Below are positions 30,592 to 45,100 of a stretch of 64,000 nt of DNA, piece by piece; position 1 is the first letter of the stretch; each line of letters opens with the position of its first letter. The position numbers and the translations under genes are program-made. The DNA is from Artemia franciscana (lineage: Eukaryota > Arthropoda > Branchiopoda > Anostraca > Artemiidae), in assembly GCF_032884065.1 (NCBI RefSeq), contig NC_088873.1:38489823-38553822 (forward strand). Direction: 5' to 3'. The notes beneath the pieces were generated by a model. The model saw only the letters and a list, made by a program, of their open reading frames with translations, was not told where the DNA came from and ran no database searches.

Positions 30592-33500
30592 GTAAGTATT
30601 GATTTAAAAAAAATTAAGAAACAAACTTTTTATTAAACTCTTCAAAAATAACAAAGTTAAAAATAAGTTTTATTCTTAGTGTATAATTAACGTCCTGTGC
30701 CTCGGTATCTAGCGCTATACTGTACTTGTCGGAGACTTGGCCATCGACTGATACACAGACGATAAAGGTTGATGTTGACGATACGCCTCCGTGAAATAGA
30801 ACGCGTCAGATTGTTTGACAGGATACGAAATTCAGAGATCCCTCAAATTGTTACCCCTATCTGAGCTGCTCGAGTTTCGATTTTTGTGTTAGTATGTTCT
30901 CATACTCCGCCTACCCTCTCAAACACCCACCCTTCTCATTTTCAACTTTGACTGAGCTGGAAAAGCCCTAGAGGTAGCCTACGCACTAGTTGGACGCACG
31001 CCACGCACGGTCGACTTTTTTCTCCGAGTATTGACTCCAGCGAAAGTCAAATCATCGCCCAGGACAGACTGCTCTAGAGCAGACTAACGGAACTGATGTT
31101 TGGTTTTCATTGGCTGGTGACGCTGCTGATCTGGAGTTTTTTTCTGCTTGCTCAGGCCTTCAGTTCTAGTTTGTATACATACATGTGAAAGATGTACATC
31201 TAACGGCTTCTACAGCCCTGCTCAATCTGGTCTTTTCAAAACCTGAATGTGACCCATTGCCGAGTCCTGGATAACCCCTGTATGCTGGTGCCACAAAGCG
31301 CTTCTGGCACCACTTCAGGAGATCCGGAATAAGGAATAAAGAGCGAGTTGTACTTCTGAATTTTGCCAGAGTTTAAGTGAAAAGTTAGATGCAGCTTGGA
31401 TGAATATTTTCTACTAATGCATGAACTCAACTTCTTCCAGAAAGCTTTATTGTACTGTGCTTCTTTGTCCAACCAGTTGGACAGAAACTTGGAGACACAG
31501 CTTAGTCCAAGTATCTTTTCTCCAGCTGTGGGTTCAATTTTTAGCTCAGTTCTGCTTGCCGAATACGAACTGAAGGATTGCTTCTTTCAAATGATTTAAG
31601 TTTTTTCATTGTTTGTTTAAGTAGAGACTCGCACGCTGGTGTTACAGGCCATGTAAACACCAGTTAACACCATGTTTACACCAGTAAAAATCAATGTATT
31701 GAAATGTAAATCAGCAATGAACCTTTTTCTTTCTGGTGCAACGGCACATTCGGCACAATTTCAGGAACGCCTTTTTATTGTGGATTTTTTTGTTAATTAT
31801 CGTTTTCAGAGAAATTTCACTATACTCCTGTCAGAGGCGTTTTAGGAGAGGGAAAAAGGGGGCACTTGCCCTGGGTGCAGAAGCTTTAGTTGTTCAAAAT
31901 TTCAAACAAACCGCCTATCGGTTATAATCGTTTTGTAATTTTAGATTTTTTTTTTTTTTAATAAAGTAGAGGGCCCAGTCAATAAACGAGAATAAAAAAT
32001 AAAGTATTAATTAATTACTAAAATGAAAAATTAAATAAATCATTAATAAATCAATAGATTGAAAATAATTTTTTAATAAATGAAAAATCTGTTAAAATTT
32101 GGTCTGAAAATTCTGTGGGAAACAGGGTGAGGGGTGGTAATCAATATTTCTCCCCGGGTGTAAGAGAGGCCGGAACTGCCACAGACTCCTGTTGCATCGT
32201 AAATTAATCATGTCAAATAGTCAGTTTTCTTTGAAATTACCTGATTTAGGCACAATTTCGCCAGACGTTATAGTAAAGTAGCGCTTATCATTCTTAATAC
32301 CCATTCTATTGTGCCGAAGATCCGGCGCTTATGGGCCTCCCATTTTTTTCATTCAGCCTTTTTAAGCATCCCATTCTCTTGGTAAGTTTGTCGAAAGACC
32401 TTCCTAGTTATTTGCGTCGAACTGTCGTGTCAGTTCTCTGTTGCATTGGTATGACCGTCTAAAACAGGAAATTATTTAACAAATCAATTGTACTCTTTTC
32501 TTCCATGAAGAGGAAGTACAATTTGTTTCACGGTTGAAACAATCGCTGGGATTATGAATATATTGTGGTGTATATTCTATTGTGCAATTTAATTGACAGG
32601 AACATTCTTCTTAAAACCTTTCAGAGACTTGCCAAGTATTTAGGGTATGGTGCAATCTTTTTATTTTATTTATTTTCAACTTGTATTGTACAGACTAAAA
32701 TTTTGCAGTGACTACAGACATAAATAGGGGGACAGAAGAAATATTCTCCCGTCTAGTGCCTTCAGAAAAATTGTAAAGAATTTTGATAGGATTTTTTTAT
32801 ATTTATTTTTTGTTACTTCCTCTATGTGGTTGATTTCTGTTGCCCAAGTTGTAATTGCGTGTTATATGATTTATTACACATCATGGCACTTTGCTCTGTC
32901 TTGTCTTAGGGGGCCAGTCTGCGAAGGGTGACTCTTTCACTTTCCTATTTTGTGTGTGTTTTTTCCATTTCTTGCTCTTCTGTTTGTTATTCATTCTCTG
33001 TGCATTCCTGGCCATTAGAACTTGTGAAGGGTATATGATGATCAACGCCGTATTTATGGAAGGAGGGCTTGGGCTTTTTAAACCCTCCCCCACCATTTTC
33101 CCTCCGACTCGTAAAAACATAACAAAATGCATATAAATAAATCTTTGATATGCTCTCAAAGTTTGCTTGTAACCCGCTCCCTCCACCCCCAAAAATAGCC
33201 ACCCCTAAATAAAAATCCCGGCTTCTGCCTTGATGATGATGATGACGATGCTTCTATTATTTGCTGTTGCTTAGGAATAAATATCTATCTATCTATCATA
33301 GAACTTCCAAAGGAAGTTCCGTGGTATAATTGATAAAGCACATCCTATGAATCCCAGGAGCCTTATCGCTAAGACGGTAAATCATATACACTCTCCCCTG
33401 CTGCTCTAAATGTTAGACCGATTAGTATCTATGGCTATAGCTATTTCCGATTAAAGGTTGTTGGGTGTATGAGGGGTGTTCAATCTTTTACGTAATTGGA

Positions 33501-36500
33501 ATTTTTTATTTTGAAATCTATTTCAAGCACCCTTAAACTTAAAAACCTTTACAATGAATTTAAATGTTTAAAATATGTTTTTTCTTCTTCCCATTCCTTT
33601 AAAACTTAAAAAGTCACTTTAATGTTTATATATGATCGTGGATCATGGCTCATCCAGATCATGGCTTCTCAAGCATTGAGCACAACTCAATTAAGCATCT
33701 CCTAACTGAATGTCAGAGACAGCGGCGTCAATTTCTGGAAATTAGGGGGAGGGACAAAAATACATTTTCCAGAATCTAGGTGGGGAGGGGGGACAATTTT
33801 GTTGCCTTTCCGGTTTTTTCAATGACAGTACCAAAAAAACCATTATCCGTGAAAATGCCGAAAAAGTTATCATAAAAAGTCTAGGGGGACGTGAAAATAC
33901 TCAGGGATTCAAATGCTCCCCTCTCCAAGATTATGCCACTGGTGAGAGGCAATAAAATCTTGGCAAAATTGTTGAAATGTTTTGGAATTGGTGGGAAAAT
34001 CAGAAAATGGAATTCTTGTTTCTCCTGGAGATCTGTTTTAGGGAATCCTCTACTCTCTGCGCATGATTATGTGAGTAAAAGTAGGTTGAAAATTGCTACT
34101 CTTGTATGAAGGAGAATTTTACTTGTATAGATTTCAAAATTCCGAAGGATATCATAATTCCGAGCTCGTTGTTTTCTGTGTTTTATCAGTGTCTTAAGTG
34201 TTATGAACAACTCTTTGGTACATTTTTTAAGTTTAATTTACCCCCCACCGAACAAAAATACTGGCCTTTGCACCTTCTCCTGATCTTTTAGGACATTTAG
34301 TTCGATTCGATCCGCCGCGGAAAAAACAAACAAAAACATTGGAAACTTGTAGAAATGTTTTTATTGGGAGAGAGGAGCCCGAAAAAAACTTGCGAACGGG
34401 AGGAGGCTAAGGCTTGAAACAGAACATTAAAAAATTCGTGATAAAGACTACTTTTGTGTGTAACGTAATTACTCTTGGGGATGAAATTTTCAGGTTAATA
34501 AATTTACAATTTCTTTTTCCTTGACGGGAAAGTTAAATTTCTTTTCTGATGCGAGTTGTAACCGAGGCTTTTGATTGATTGATCGATCAATCATATTTAG
34601 CTTGACGAATTTTGTTGATCATTTTCTAAACGCAGTACAATTGTCCTGAGTTACAGATAAGTTTTAGAGAATTAGCTTTTTAATAACTTTCTGACATCTT
34701 TCAACATAATAACAGGTTCGACTTCTGGGGATTGCCCTAGAATATATCTTGGGGTGGCTGAACCCTTTGAAAAACAACCCTTTGCCGAATTTTTCTTTTC
34801 TGTTTCAAGTATATAATTACATGCTTTTGAGTATGTGATGGCTAAAAAGATCCTTCCGATTCTTAGACCCCCCCCCCTACCGACCAGTCTGCTAGAGCCT
34901 CCGCAAATCAAACACTTTTCTAAGATTCCCCCCATCATTGTCTAAATTTAAGCTATTTTATAAAATTCACCAGTTTCCTTGCATTCCCAAACATCTTTGC
35001 GCTTGTTATTTATATAAACCATTTAATTTTTTTATTCTTATTGTTTTAAATCCTTGTTGGTATTTGAAACGAAAGGTGAGTGATTCAGAGCAAGTAATTT
35101 ATGGTTATGGCTACAACGGTTTACTTAGTTGTTTTATTTTTCTTTTTTTTTATCCCATCCGATTTTGCGGTTTTTGCTTTAGGAAGTTGTTTCAACAGCT
35201 TTAGTCACGAAGTAAACTCGGATTGTTTTTGTTTTTTTTTTTAGTTTTTGGTATGTATTTACTATTATCATTTTTTTTTTACCTAATGCCAGTGTACTGA
35301 GATGAAAGCAGGGAATTACTTAACAACTTCAAAAAGAATTTTCGCATACCGATCACGGAGCGGAGAGTACGTGTACAGCATACACGTAGCGCAGGCACCA
35401 ATCTCCCGACTCTCTCCCTTCGGCCTGGAGTGTAATGCATGGTTCGAATCATATCACCTCATGCTTTCCATGTTTTTGCCCCAGATGTCTTAAAACAACT
35501 AGTTCGGTGAATTATTGTTTTAGATGTTCACAACAGAACCATTTACCTTGTTTAGGAAATAATAAGAATTCCTTACCTAATGGAGCTGGGGAATATCATC
35601 ATTTTTCTACTCATTTGCGCTTCTTTGATGTGTTTTTTTACCCCTTCCCCAGAGGGAGAAATTATGCGTAGATCCTCACGTTTCTTAGATATCACTTCCT
35701 TGCAGTGACGCCCATAAGGGGGAAAGGAGTTAGATGAATTTGCTCCCCTTGATTTTTGTCCTCCTCCTAGATTTTGGAACATACCTTTTTCTGTATTTCT
35801 TTTGTTGTCATTTGAAAAGATCGAAAAGAAAAACCAAATTGCTTCCCTGTATTTAAAATAATTCGTAAAATACTTATTATCTCCCCCTTAAAATTCTTGA
35901 ATAGGAATCACTGCTTCCATACATGACAAATGGACAACAAAGGGCAACATTTTGGCCCCGTATAGTTAGATTTCATAGTCTTTGTTAATAAAGGAAAAGA
36001 AAAAATGGAAACAAATCTTTAGGCTTAACCCTATAAGAACCTCTAGTTTTAAAAATGATTTTCAATCCCTGATTTCAGTAAATCTTTAAATTCTAAAATG
36101 CATAGCCGAAATGGCACAACGGAGAAACTAAATTTTCGTTCTGAATAATTTACTGTAATTTTGGATAAATCCATTCATAAATGAATTCTTTAAATCACTC
36201 TCTTTGGCACAGGGTATGGGTTAAAGAGCTTGCATGTTAATGACAATGTGATACTTATTTAAATTAAAAATTAAAAATTCAAGTCCCTTTCTTCCTAATT
36301 CTCAGGCTAAAGGAAGGGAGTGCCTGTTTGTGAAATTGTCTGTATATGGAGCTAATAGTAACATAACACTTAATACATACAGTTAAAGAGAAAGAAAAAA
36401 TAGAGGAATGAGAGAGTACAGTGTTGACAGATCTGAAACAAATGACGATTTCCTTATTAGTGACACTTAAGGACTGTCTTTATATTTAAGGACACTAACG

Positions 36501-39500
36501 GACTGGAAACAAAAAAAACGGACTGGAAAGAGAACTTCGTTCTCTTTTGTTTGAATGAATTTATATTCTCACTTCATTCTTTTTGTCAGTCCTGGTTGAA
36601 CTTCGTTGAAGTAAGGATGCTAGGGCTGTTTTTAAAAAAAGTTTTTAAAAAACATTATTTAGTTTTAATTCTCACATTTAATGTAAGTTTATTTATATAT
36701 CCATATTTTCTCTCTTGTTCTCATATTGTGCTGAAGACGGCCCATGGAAATAGGGCCGAAATATTCACAGAACTGATTTCCCCTGTCTTGAAAAGATTTT
36801 CCCTATTGTTTCTACTTTGTATTTGTTTGTTACTTTCTTTAACAGATAACATTAATGACAATATGATACTTATTTAAGTTCCAACATTTTAAATTCAAGC
36901 CTGTTTTCAGAACATCGTAAATACATGTGACAGTTCTGAAACAAATGACAATTTCCTTATTAATGACACTTAAGCACTGTCTTTATATTTAAGGACACTT
37001 ACGGACTGGGAAGAAACGACTTTCTTTAATGGATAACATTAATGACAATATGATACTTATTTAAATTCCAACATTTTAAATTACAGCCTGTTTTCAATAT
37101 ATTGTAAATAAATGTGACAGTTCGGAAACAAATGACGATTTCCTTAACAATGATACTTAAGGACTTTATATTTAAGGACACTTACGGACTGGAGAGTAAG
37201 TAATGACTTTCTTTAATGGATAATATTAATGATAATATGATATTTATTTAATTCCAATATTTTAAATTCAAGTCCGATTTAATGCATTGGAAATACATGT
37301 CAAATTTCTGAAACAAAGGACGATTTTTTTTTATTAATGATACTTAAGGCCTTACTTTATATTTAAGGACGCTTACGGACTGGAAAGTAATTACTTTCTT
37401 TAATCGATAATATTAATGACAATATGATACTTATTTAAATTTCAATATTTTAAATTCAAGTCCGTTTTTAATACTTTAGAAATATATGTCACATTTCTGA
37501 AACAAATGACGAGTTCCTTAATAATGATACTTAAGGACTTACTTTATATTTAAGGACACTTAGTAAAAGATAAGGACTAGAAAGAAATGACTCTTTCCTA
37601 CACAATATTAATGAAAATTTGATACTTATTTAAATTCCAACATTTTAAATTCAATTCCATTTTTTTATTCTCAGGCTCAAGCAAGGGAGTGTCTGTTTGA
37701 GAAATTGTCCCTATATGGAGCTAACAACAATGCGAATACACCTGATAGATCTAGAAAAAGAGAAAGAAGAAACAGAGGAATGACGGAATACAGTGTTGAC
37801 AGGTCGGAAACAAATGACGATTTCCTGAATAATGACGAGGATGATTTTGTTGCCTCATTTGAAAGTGCCCAAGAAGCTGCTGAGGTAAGCCTTTTTTTTT
37901 ATTTTTAATCACGAATGTATCGCGGTATTATGTATCGTGTGATACACGACAGCATCACGAAATGCATTTCATAGTGTTGTTTTCTAGTCAAATCAGACAC
38001 TTTATAGAGACATTCATTTTAAGGTAATTAAAATTAAACTTATTTATAAAATAGTAACCAATTGGAAGTTCGTTAAAGTCTTCATATGTCTTCGAAGGGG
38101 GGGGGGGCAAGTTTGGAAGTTCCCCTTTCTATCTCGTCTATTCCATCTCGTCTTTCCATCTTACCTTTCTATTTCAGCCTTATCTAAAGACGAAACCAAA
38201 ACTTTAATTATGGGGATAATGTAGTATACTAAAAATAGAGTAACGAGACCTCTTTGTAATGTTTCTATTTTTATTACAGCTTATTATTATCTCTCTTGAA
38301 TTTAGCCAGATAATAGAGAGCGTTTTTTTTTTTTTTTTAATATTCTTTCGTAACACCTTTCTCTTCTTCTTGAAATCAGAATCTTACATTTTTCCTATCA
38401 AAAACTTGGCAGTCGTAGCAGAAACGAAAGTGTATGCAGAACAATTCACAATAGACAGATGCAATTCCAGTTTATTATACTAGCTGATTCACCTGTTTAT
38501 TGAGTGAGCTAAAAGTACACAGCTCATATTTCAATTACACCTCAAAAGAAACAACTAAAGATACTGCAAGTTGATTCAAAGTGCCAAGACAGTGAAGATA
38601 AAATATGATTGTACTGATCAAGGACGTATCCGGGGGGGGGGGGGGGGCTGAGCCCCATTGTAAAAACATAGCAAAACCGTATAACAACAACTTGTTGATG
38701 TGTTTTCAACAGTTTTTTTTTGTATAACCTGTCCCCTTCCCCCCACGAAAAATACTCCTCCACCCGTAAAAAATCCTAGATACGGCCCTGGTACTGATTA
38801 ATAAGTAAGTTAAGCAACCATGTACGTCCTGGGGCGAATACACAATTAAAAGTTGTTTTTTTTTGGGGGGGGTAGTATAAAAAAATGGGTTTCCTCATTG
38901 CAATATTTGAGCCATCCGACCCTGTAATTAGCATAATTTTTATCTTCTGGGTGGGCATCTGCCCCCTAAAACCACACTCTGAACCCATGTGCAGCTAAGC
39001 AGCGGCGTGGCGAGTGTAGTAGTGGTGGATCCCCAATTGAAAATAGTCATGGGTGAAAAATCAGCAGAAAAAAGTTACAAATACCAAAAATTCAAAATGT
39101 TTTGATTTGGATGTCCTTGGTAATTTTAAAAATGACTTGGAAAATATATAGTGCTGCTATCTTTGAAAATTGGTGTCAATTTACGAAAATATTGGGGTGG
39201 GGGCAAAATGTATTTTTCAAAAATCAGGGTAGGGGCAAATTTGTCGTTTTTTCAACTTTTTCCAACTAAAACAACGAAAAAGGCATTTTTTGAAAGAAAA
39301 TTTCCACAGAACCATATTTTCAAAATATAAGGAAGTGCAAAAAGTCTGGGGGCACGTGCCGCCTCCCCTCCCCTAATTGACGCCACTTTCTCTGAAAATA
39401 AACTAATATTTTACTACCTTTTTTCGCTTGTAATTACTTCGCTATACGATAGATTCGAAGGACCTGGGAACTTAATTGAAAACAAAGTATTATTCATTTG

Positions 39501-42133
39501 ATTAATATACAACAATCAAGTATAAATTGAAAATAATTAAATTTATAAACTGAACTTTAAGTGTTCATTTTTGGGGCACTAGGCCCCCTATTATTGAGTG
39601 CGCTAACCCATAAATCATGTTTAAATACACGTGAATTCCGGGAAAAACTTCTTTAATTTTTTTTTAAAATATCAATTGTATGCCCTCACTATTTATGGAA
39701 TAAACACACAGACAATAAGCACAATAAAAGAATCTTGGGTACCGCCAGGGAAGGGCTAGTGGGTGATGCTCCACTACTCCTAGAAATTAAGAAGGCATTT
39801 AACAAATGGGGAAGGTGAGAATTCTCCCATTCAGATTCTCAAAACAAAGCTCATTGTCAAGACCGTATCCAGGACGGGGGGGGGAGGAATGGAGTTAAAT
39901 TTTCTGAGGACACTTTCGATGGGTGTACATAGGAATGTTCATTTAGGTACAAAAAAGCTAACACACTACTGATATTTCTAATACACTTTAAAAACAATCT
40001 AAAAACTACATTTAAAATGCGAATTAAAGTGAATTATATAAAATGTAGTCAAGGCCGTGTAGGAGGCTAAGGGATTTTACCCTACCCTTCAATGTATGTT
40101 CGACTCCTGAAAACGTAACAAAATGCAGACAAATAGGTTTTTGATGCATTTTTATGTAAATACCCCCCTGCTCCAAACAAAAATCTAGGATACGATTTTG
40201 AATGTAGTTAGTTTCATCAAATTTTGGATGACTAATTTTTTCAATAGCGACATTATAAAAGGTGTCAGTTCTCTTTCATAGATCTAAGAACTAATAATGG
40301 TGATGGTGATTTAAAGTGCCAACGACAGTGGAAATGAAGTCTTGATTTTTAAGTGGTTGACCGGGAATTGCACAACCATATACGTGTTTAAAAATTAGGA
40401 AACATTGTGAACTCAGTTTTTAAGCAAAAAATTTTCATGTGAAGCTATGCAGTGTTTAGAAGTTATGCTGGCTTCAAATACAAAAGAAGATGCATGGCTG
40501 AAAAATCAGCGAAAAATGAGCTAAAAATATTTGAGCCGAATCAGCTTAAAAAGGTTTAGCTTTAGTTTAAAGGCTTGGTCATCTTTGGGAGAATCAGTAG
40601 ATTGGTAATATTTGAAATTTTACAGAAAAAAAGGGTTTTCAAAAATAACTAATTTAACGAAAATAATTAACAATTAGAATTTGTTTCTGTCTAGTTTAAT
40701 ATCGCTCTTTACTTTTCTGGAAAACTTCTTTTTCGGAAAGTTCCTTTCAATTAGTAAGAAACAGCAATCTGGAATATACATATAATGACAATGTAACGAT
40801 CACGATAGTTAATGGAAAGAACCTCTATCAGCAATTTTATTTACGGAAGCTGATCTTGAAGGATTTCCAAATAGAAACCCTATTTGAACTCATTTCCTTG
40901 TTTCAAAAGAAACCTCAAAATTTCATAAAAATCTTATTATCATACCTTGACGTGAACTTTCAAGGAAATATTAAAGTGAATTAATGTTCGATTTTATATG
41001 TAATTATTGTAACACCTGTAGTGTCTGGTATTTAATACGCAATTCTAAGTGACAAGGTCACCAAGCTTTAAAAAATAGTAGATAGTTTAGATATTTTATT
41101 CATGGTTTAAGAAGAAAGTTTGACAACACTTTTTTTCTGTAATCAAGGCCATTTACAGGATTTTGTCCAGGGGTCGGGGGTATTGTTTTTTTTTGGGGGG
41201 GGGGGAGTACCCAAAAACTTTGTCGGAAAAAGTTTCCAGGGGATGGGGATTAACTAGAAAGTCAGTGGCATAAACAAGACTAAACTATAAATCAGTACTT
41301 CTGTTGTCGAATCAAATAGTTCGTGTTAACGAATTGTAAGTAAGGAGCAACATGGCTCAACGGTAACTGAAACTCTAAAAAACGGAATTTTGATAAAAGT
41401 AAATATACCAAAATAATCGGCTTATTTTGCCGAATATTTGTCTGAGAAAATTTGCCTGATTTTCGAAAAAAGGGTGAAACACTCCCTAAAAGCCAAAGGA
41501 GCTTAATGGAAATCACACCATCAAATTCAGCGTATCATAAAACCCTACTGTAGAGGTTTTCAGCTCTTATCTGCAAAAATGTGGAATTTTGTATTCTTTT
41601 TTTGTCAGATGAAAGGTCATGGGTGCGTGCTTATTTGCTTTTTTCTAGGGGTGATTGTATCGAACCAGTGGTCCTAGAATATCGGAACAGGATTCATTTG
41701 AACAGAAATTAAACGTTATAGTCGCTCTTTTAAGTAAAGCAAAGATTGGAGGGTAACTAGCCCTCCTCCCCTGCCCCTTTTTCCCCAAAATCGCCTGACT
41801 AAAATTTTATGAACCATTTTGCTCAGCATAGTTGAATAAGTCCCAACACTATGCCCTTGGATATAATATGATCAGGGGGGTTCAAACCTAGAACCCTCTT
41901 CCCTCCTACATGCGGCCTAGGGTTTTGCTCTTGTGTTGGTTCGGTTTTTCAAAACTTGAAAATATGCTTAATTCAAATTTAGTTTTGAGTTCATTGGATT
42001 AGATTAAAACAAGCTAGTTTAATCAACTGCCATTTTTTTGTGGAATGGGACGATTAATGCTTGTTCAAAAGTTTCTTCGAACATAAACAGCAAATAACCA
42101 AACGACATGCTCGAAGTGGATAATTTTTCGGGC

Positions 42134-42185
<52 letters not shown>

Positions 42186-45100
42186 CATTAATCCTTATTT
42201 TAGGGAAGTTTCTAATCAACTTTTTAAGTTGGGAGTCATTCAAATGATTTAACATCAAAATCAAAAAAGTAGAGTCAACGTAATTTTAGAAAGGAGATTC
42301 AGGCTTATCCCCTTCCCTTGCTTCTCCTAATTCCAAGAACTTCACGATCTCGCCTATAATTTTAGGGTTGCCAATCGGGGCGGGGGCAATTGTGTCCCCT
42401 AGACTTAGCCAATAATATGGTTATTTTCATTAAAAATTGTCTTTTTTTGGTATTTTCATTGGAAAGAATCGAAAAATAACAAAATTGTCTACTAGATTTT
42501 GAAAAATACACCATGCTCCACCTCCCCCCCCCAAACAAACAAATATTATCGTGAAATGACACCCGTGCATAATACCCGATGTTTTTCATAGAATTCACTT
42601 GCATGTTGCCTTTTTACGTAATTAGTTCTCTTAGAATGGTGGCAAATCTCAATATGACTTCCCACATTTATGGATGGCGTGGGGGGGGGGTGTAATCGAT
42701 TTGGCTTCTAAACATACCCAATAGATAATTGTATCAATCTCAATGGGTTATTGTCTATCAATCGTCGGAAAGAATTCATCCATATAACCGAGTGTCACGG
42801 AAGTAGTTTTCAAGTAAATTATATATTTGTAGCATTTATTGCATGTTTTTATTTCTGATTGACAAAAACCGTTGAACCTAAACGTCAACACATCATAAGG
42901 TTTATTATTTTCGACGTTCAAACGTTGATTGTTTTCTGCAATTTATCTTTAACACAGTATGCATACTCATGTATAAGGGATATTAAACAATTCTTTTGTT
43001 TCCACCACATAATTGGAAAATCACGACCCAGGGGTCCCGACACTACGCCACCTGATGTACATCTTAAAGCACCACATATCAAACAGTTCGTGGTAACGAA
43101 CTGTAGTAAGGAGCGACCCGGCTCAATAGTAACCAAAACTCTAAAAAATGGAATTTTGATACCAATAGCTATATCAAAAGAATCGCATTTTAATGCTGGT
43201 TTTAAATATATAAGTTTCATCAAGTTTAGTCTTACCCATCAAAAGTTACGAGCCTGAGAAAATTTGCGTTATTTTAGAAAATAGGGGGAAACACCCCCTA
43301 AAAGTCATAGAATCTTAACGAAAATCACACCATCAGATTCAGCGTATCAGAGAACCCTATTGTAGAAGTTTCGAGCTCCTATCTACAAAAATGTGGAATT
43401 CTGCATTTTTTGCCAGAAGGCAGATCACGGATGCGTGTTTATTTGTTTATTTGTTTTTTTTTTTTTTTTTTTTTTTCCAGGGGTGATCGTATCGACCCAG
43501 TTGTCCTTGAATGTTGCAAGAGGGCTCATTCTAACGGAAATGAAAAGTTCTAGTGCCCTTTTTAAGTGACCAAAAAAATTGGAGGGCACCTAGGCCCCCT
43601 CCCACGCTAATTATTTTCCCAAAGTCAACGGATCAAAATTCTGAGATAGCCATTTTATTCAGCGTAGTCGAAAAACCTTATAGCTATGTCTTTGGGGACG
43701 ACTTACTCCCCCACAGTCCCCGTGGGAGGGGCAACAAGTTACAAACTTTGACCTGTGCTTACATATAGTAATGGTTATTGGGAAGTATACAGGCGTTTTC
43801 AGGAGGATTTTTTTGGTTGGGGGGGGGGGTTGAGAAGAGTGGGATATGCTGGGGGAACTTTCCATTGAGAATTTGTCATGGGAGAAGAAAACTTCCATGA
43901 AGGGAGAGCAGGATTTACTAGCATTATTTAAAAAAAAATTAAAAAATAAATGTGAAAAAGCTTTTTCAGCTGGAAGTAAGGAACAGCAATAAAACTTAAA
44001 ACAAACAGAAATTATTACCCATATAAGGGGCTCACCTCCTTATGATACCTAGCTCTTTACGCTAAAGTATTTTTAGTAATTTCAACTATTTATTCTACGG
44101 CTTTTGTGATTCAGGGGTCATTCTTAATGAATTGGGATAAAATTTAAGCTTTAGTGTAAAGAGCGAGGTACTGACGATGGGGCGAATCCCCTCATATATG
44201 TAATAAAAACATGAGAATACAAAATTTCTTTACGTAAGCTAATTTATAAGTTACGTAAATCTTTTACCAATAAAAAGATTCGTAAAAAATTAAAAGTTCT
44301 AGTTGCCTTTTTAATTAACCAAAAAATCGGAGGGCAACTAGGCTTCGCCCCCGCTCTTTTTTTCTCAAAATCATTCGATCAAAATTATGAGAAAGCCATT
44401 TAGCCCCCCAAAAAAATATGCAAATTTCGTTTTGATTATTCCTTTGTGGAGAGCCAAAATCAAAACATGCATTGATTCAAAAACGTTCAGAAATTAAATA
44501 AAAAAAAACGAGTTTTTTTAACTGAAAGTAAGGAGCGACATTAAAACTTAAAACGAACAGAAATTACTTCGTATATGAAAGAGGCTGCTTCCTCATCAAT
44601 GCCCCGCTCTTTACGCTAAAGTTTTTTACTGTTTTAAAAAGAAGAATTGAGAGAAAGAGTCAAACTTTAGCGTAAAGAGCGGGGCGTTGATGAGGAAGCA
44701 GCCTCTTTCATATACGAAGTAATTTCTGTTCGTTTTAAGTTTTAATGTCGCTCCTTACTTTCAGTTAAAAAAACTCGTTTTTTTTTAATTAATTCGCACC
44801 AGGCGTGAAAAGCTTCTCCCACATATGGTGCCGCAATTTTTTTAAACGATTACCCCTTGACAGGCACGTACGCAGGAATTTTTTTTCGGGGGGGGGCAAA
44901 ACCTTCGAAACAGCAGATATAAAGTAGTACTTTTTTATTTAGTAATGCAAAAAGCAGGTATATCGGAAAATGCAGATTAACTTTAATCTCTAGTATCGTA
45001 GCAGATGGGGGGGGGGAGAAGACTGAAGCCTCAAAAGTATTGGATTCTGTGGGGGGTAGTTCTTTTATTGCAAAAACGTAGATTTTAATGAAAAATTATA

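Noticed and set aside
35330-35460. tRNA-like piece with GGTTCGAATC
   Set aside because: No A box at proper distance and no cloverleaf pairing.
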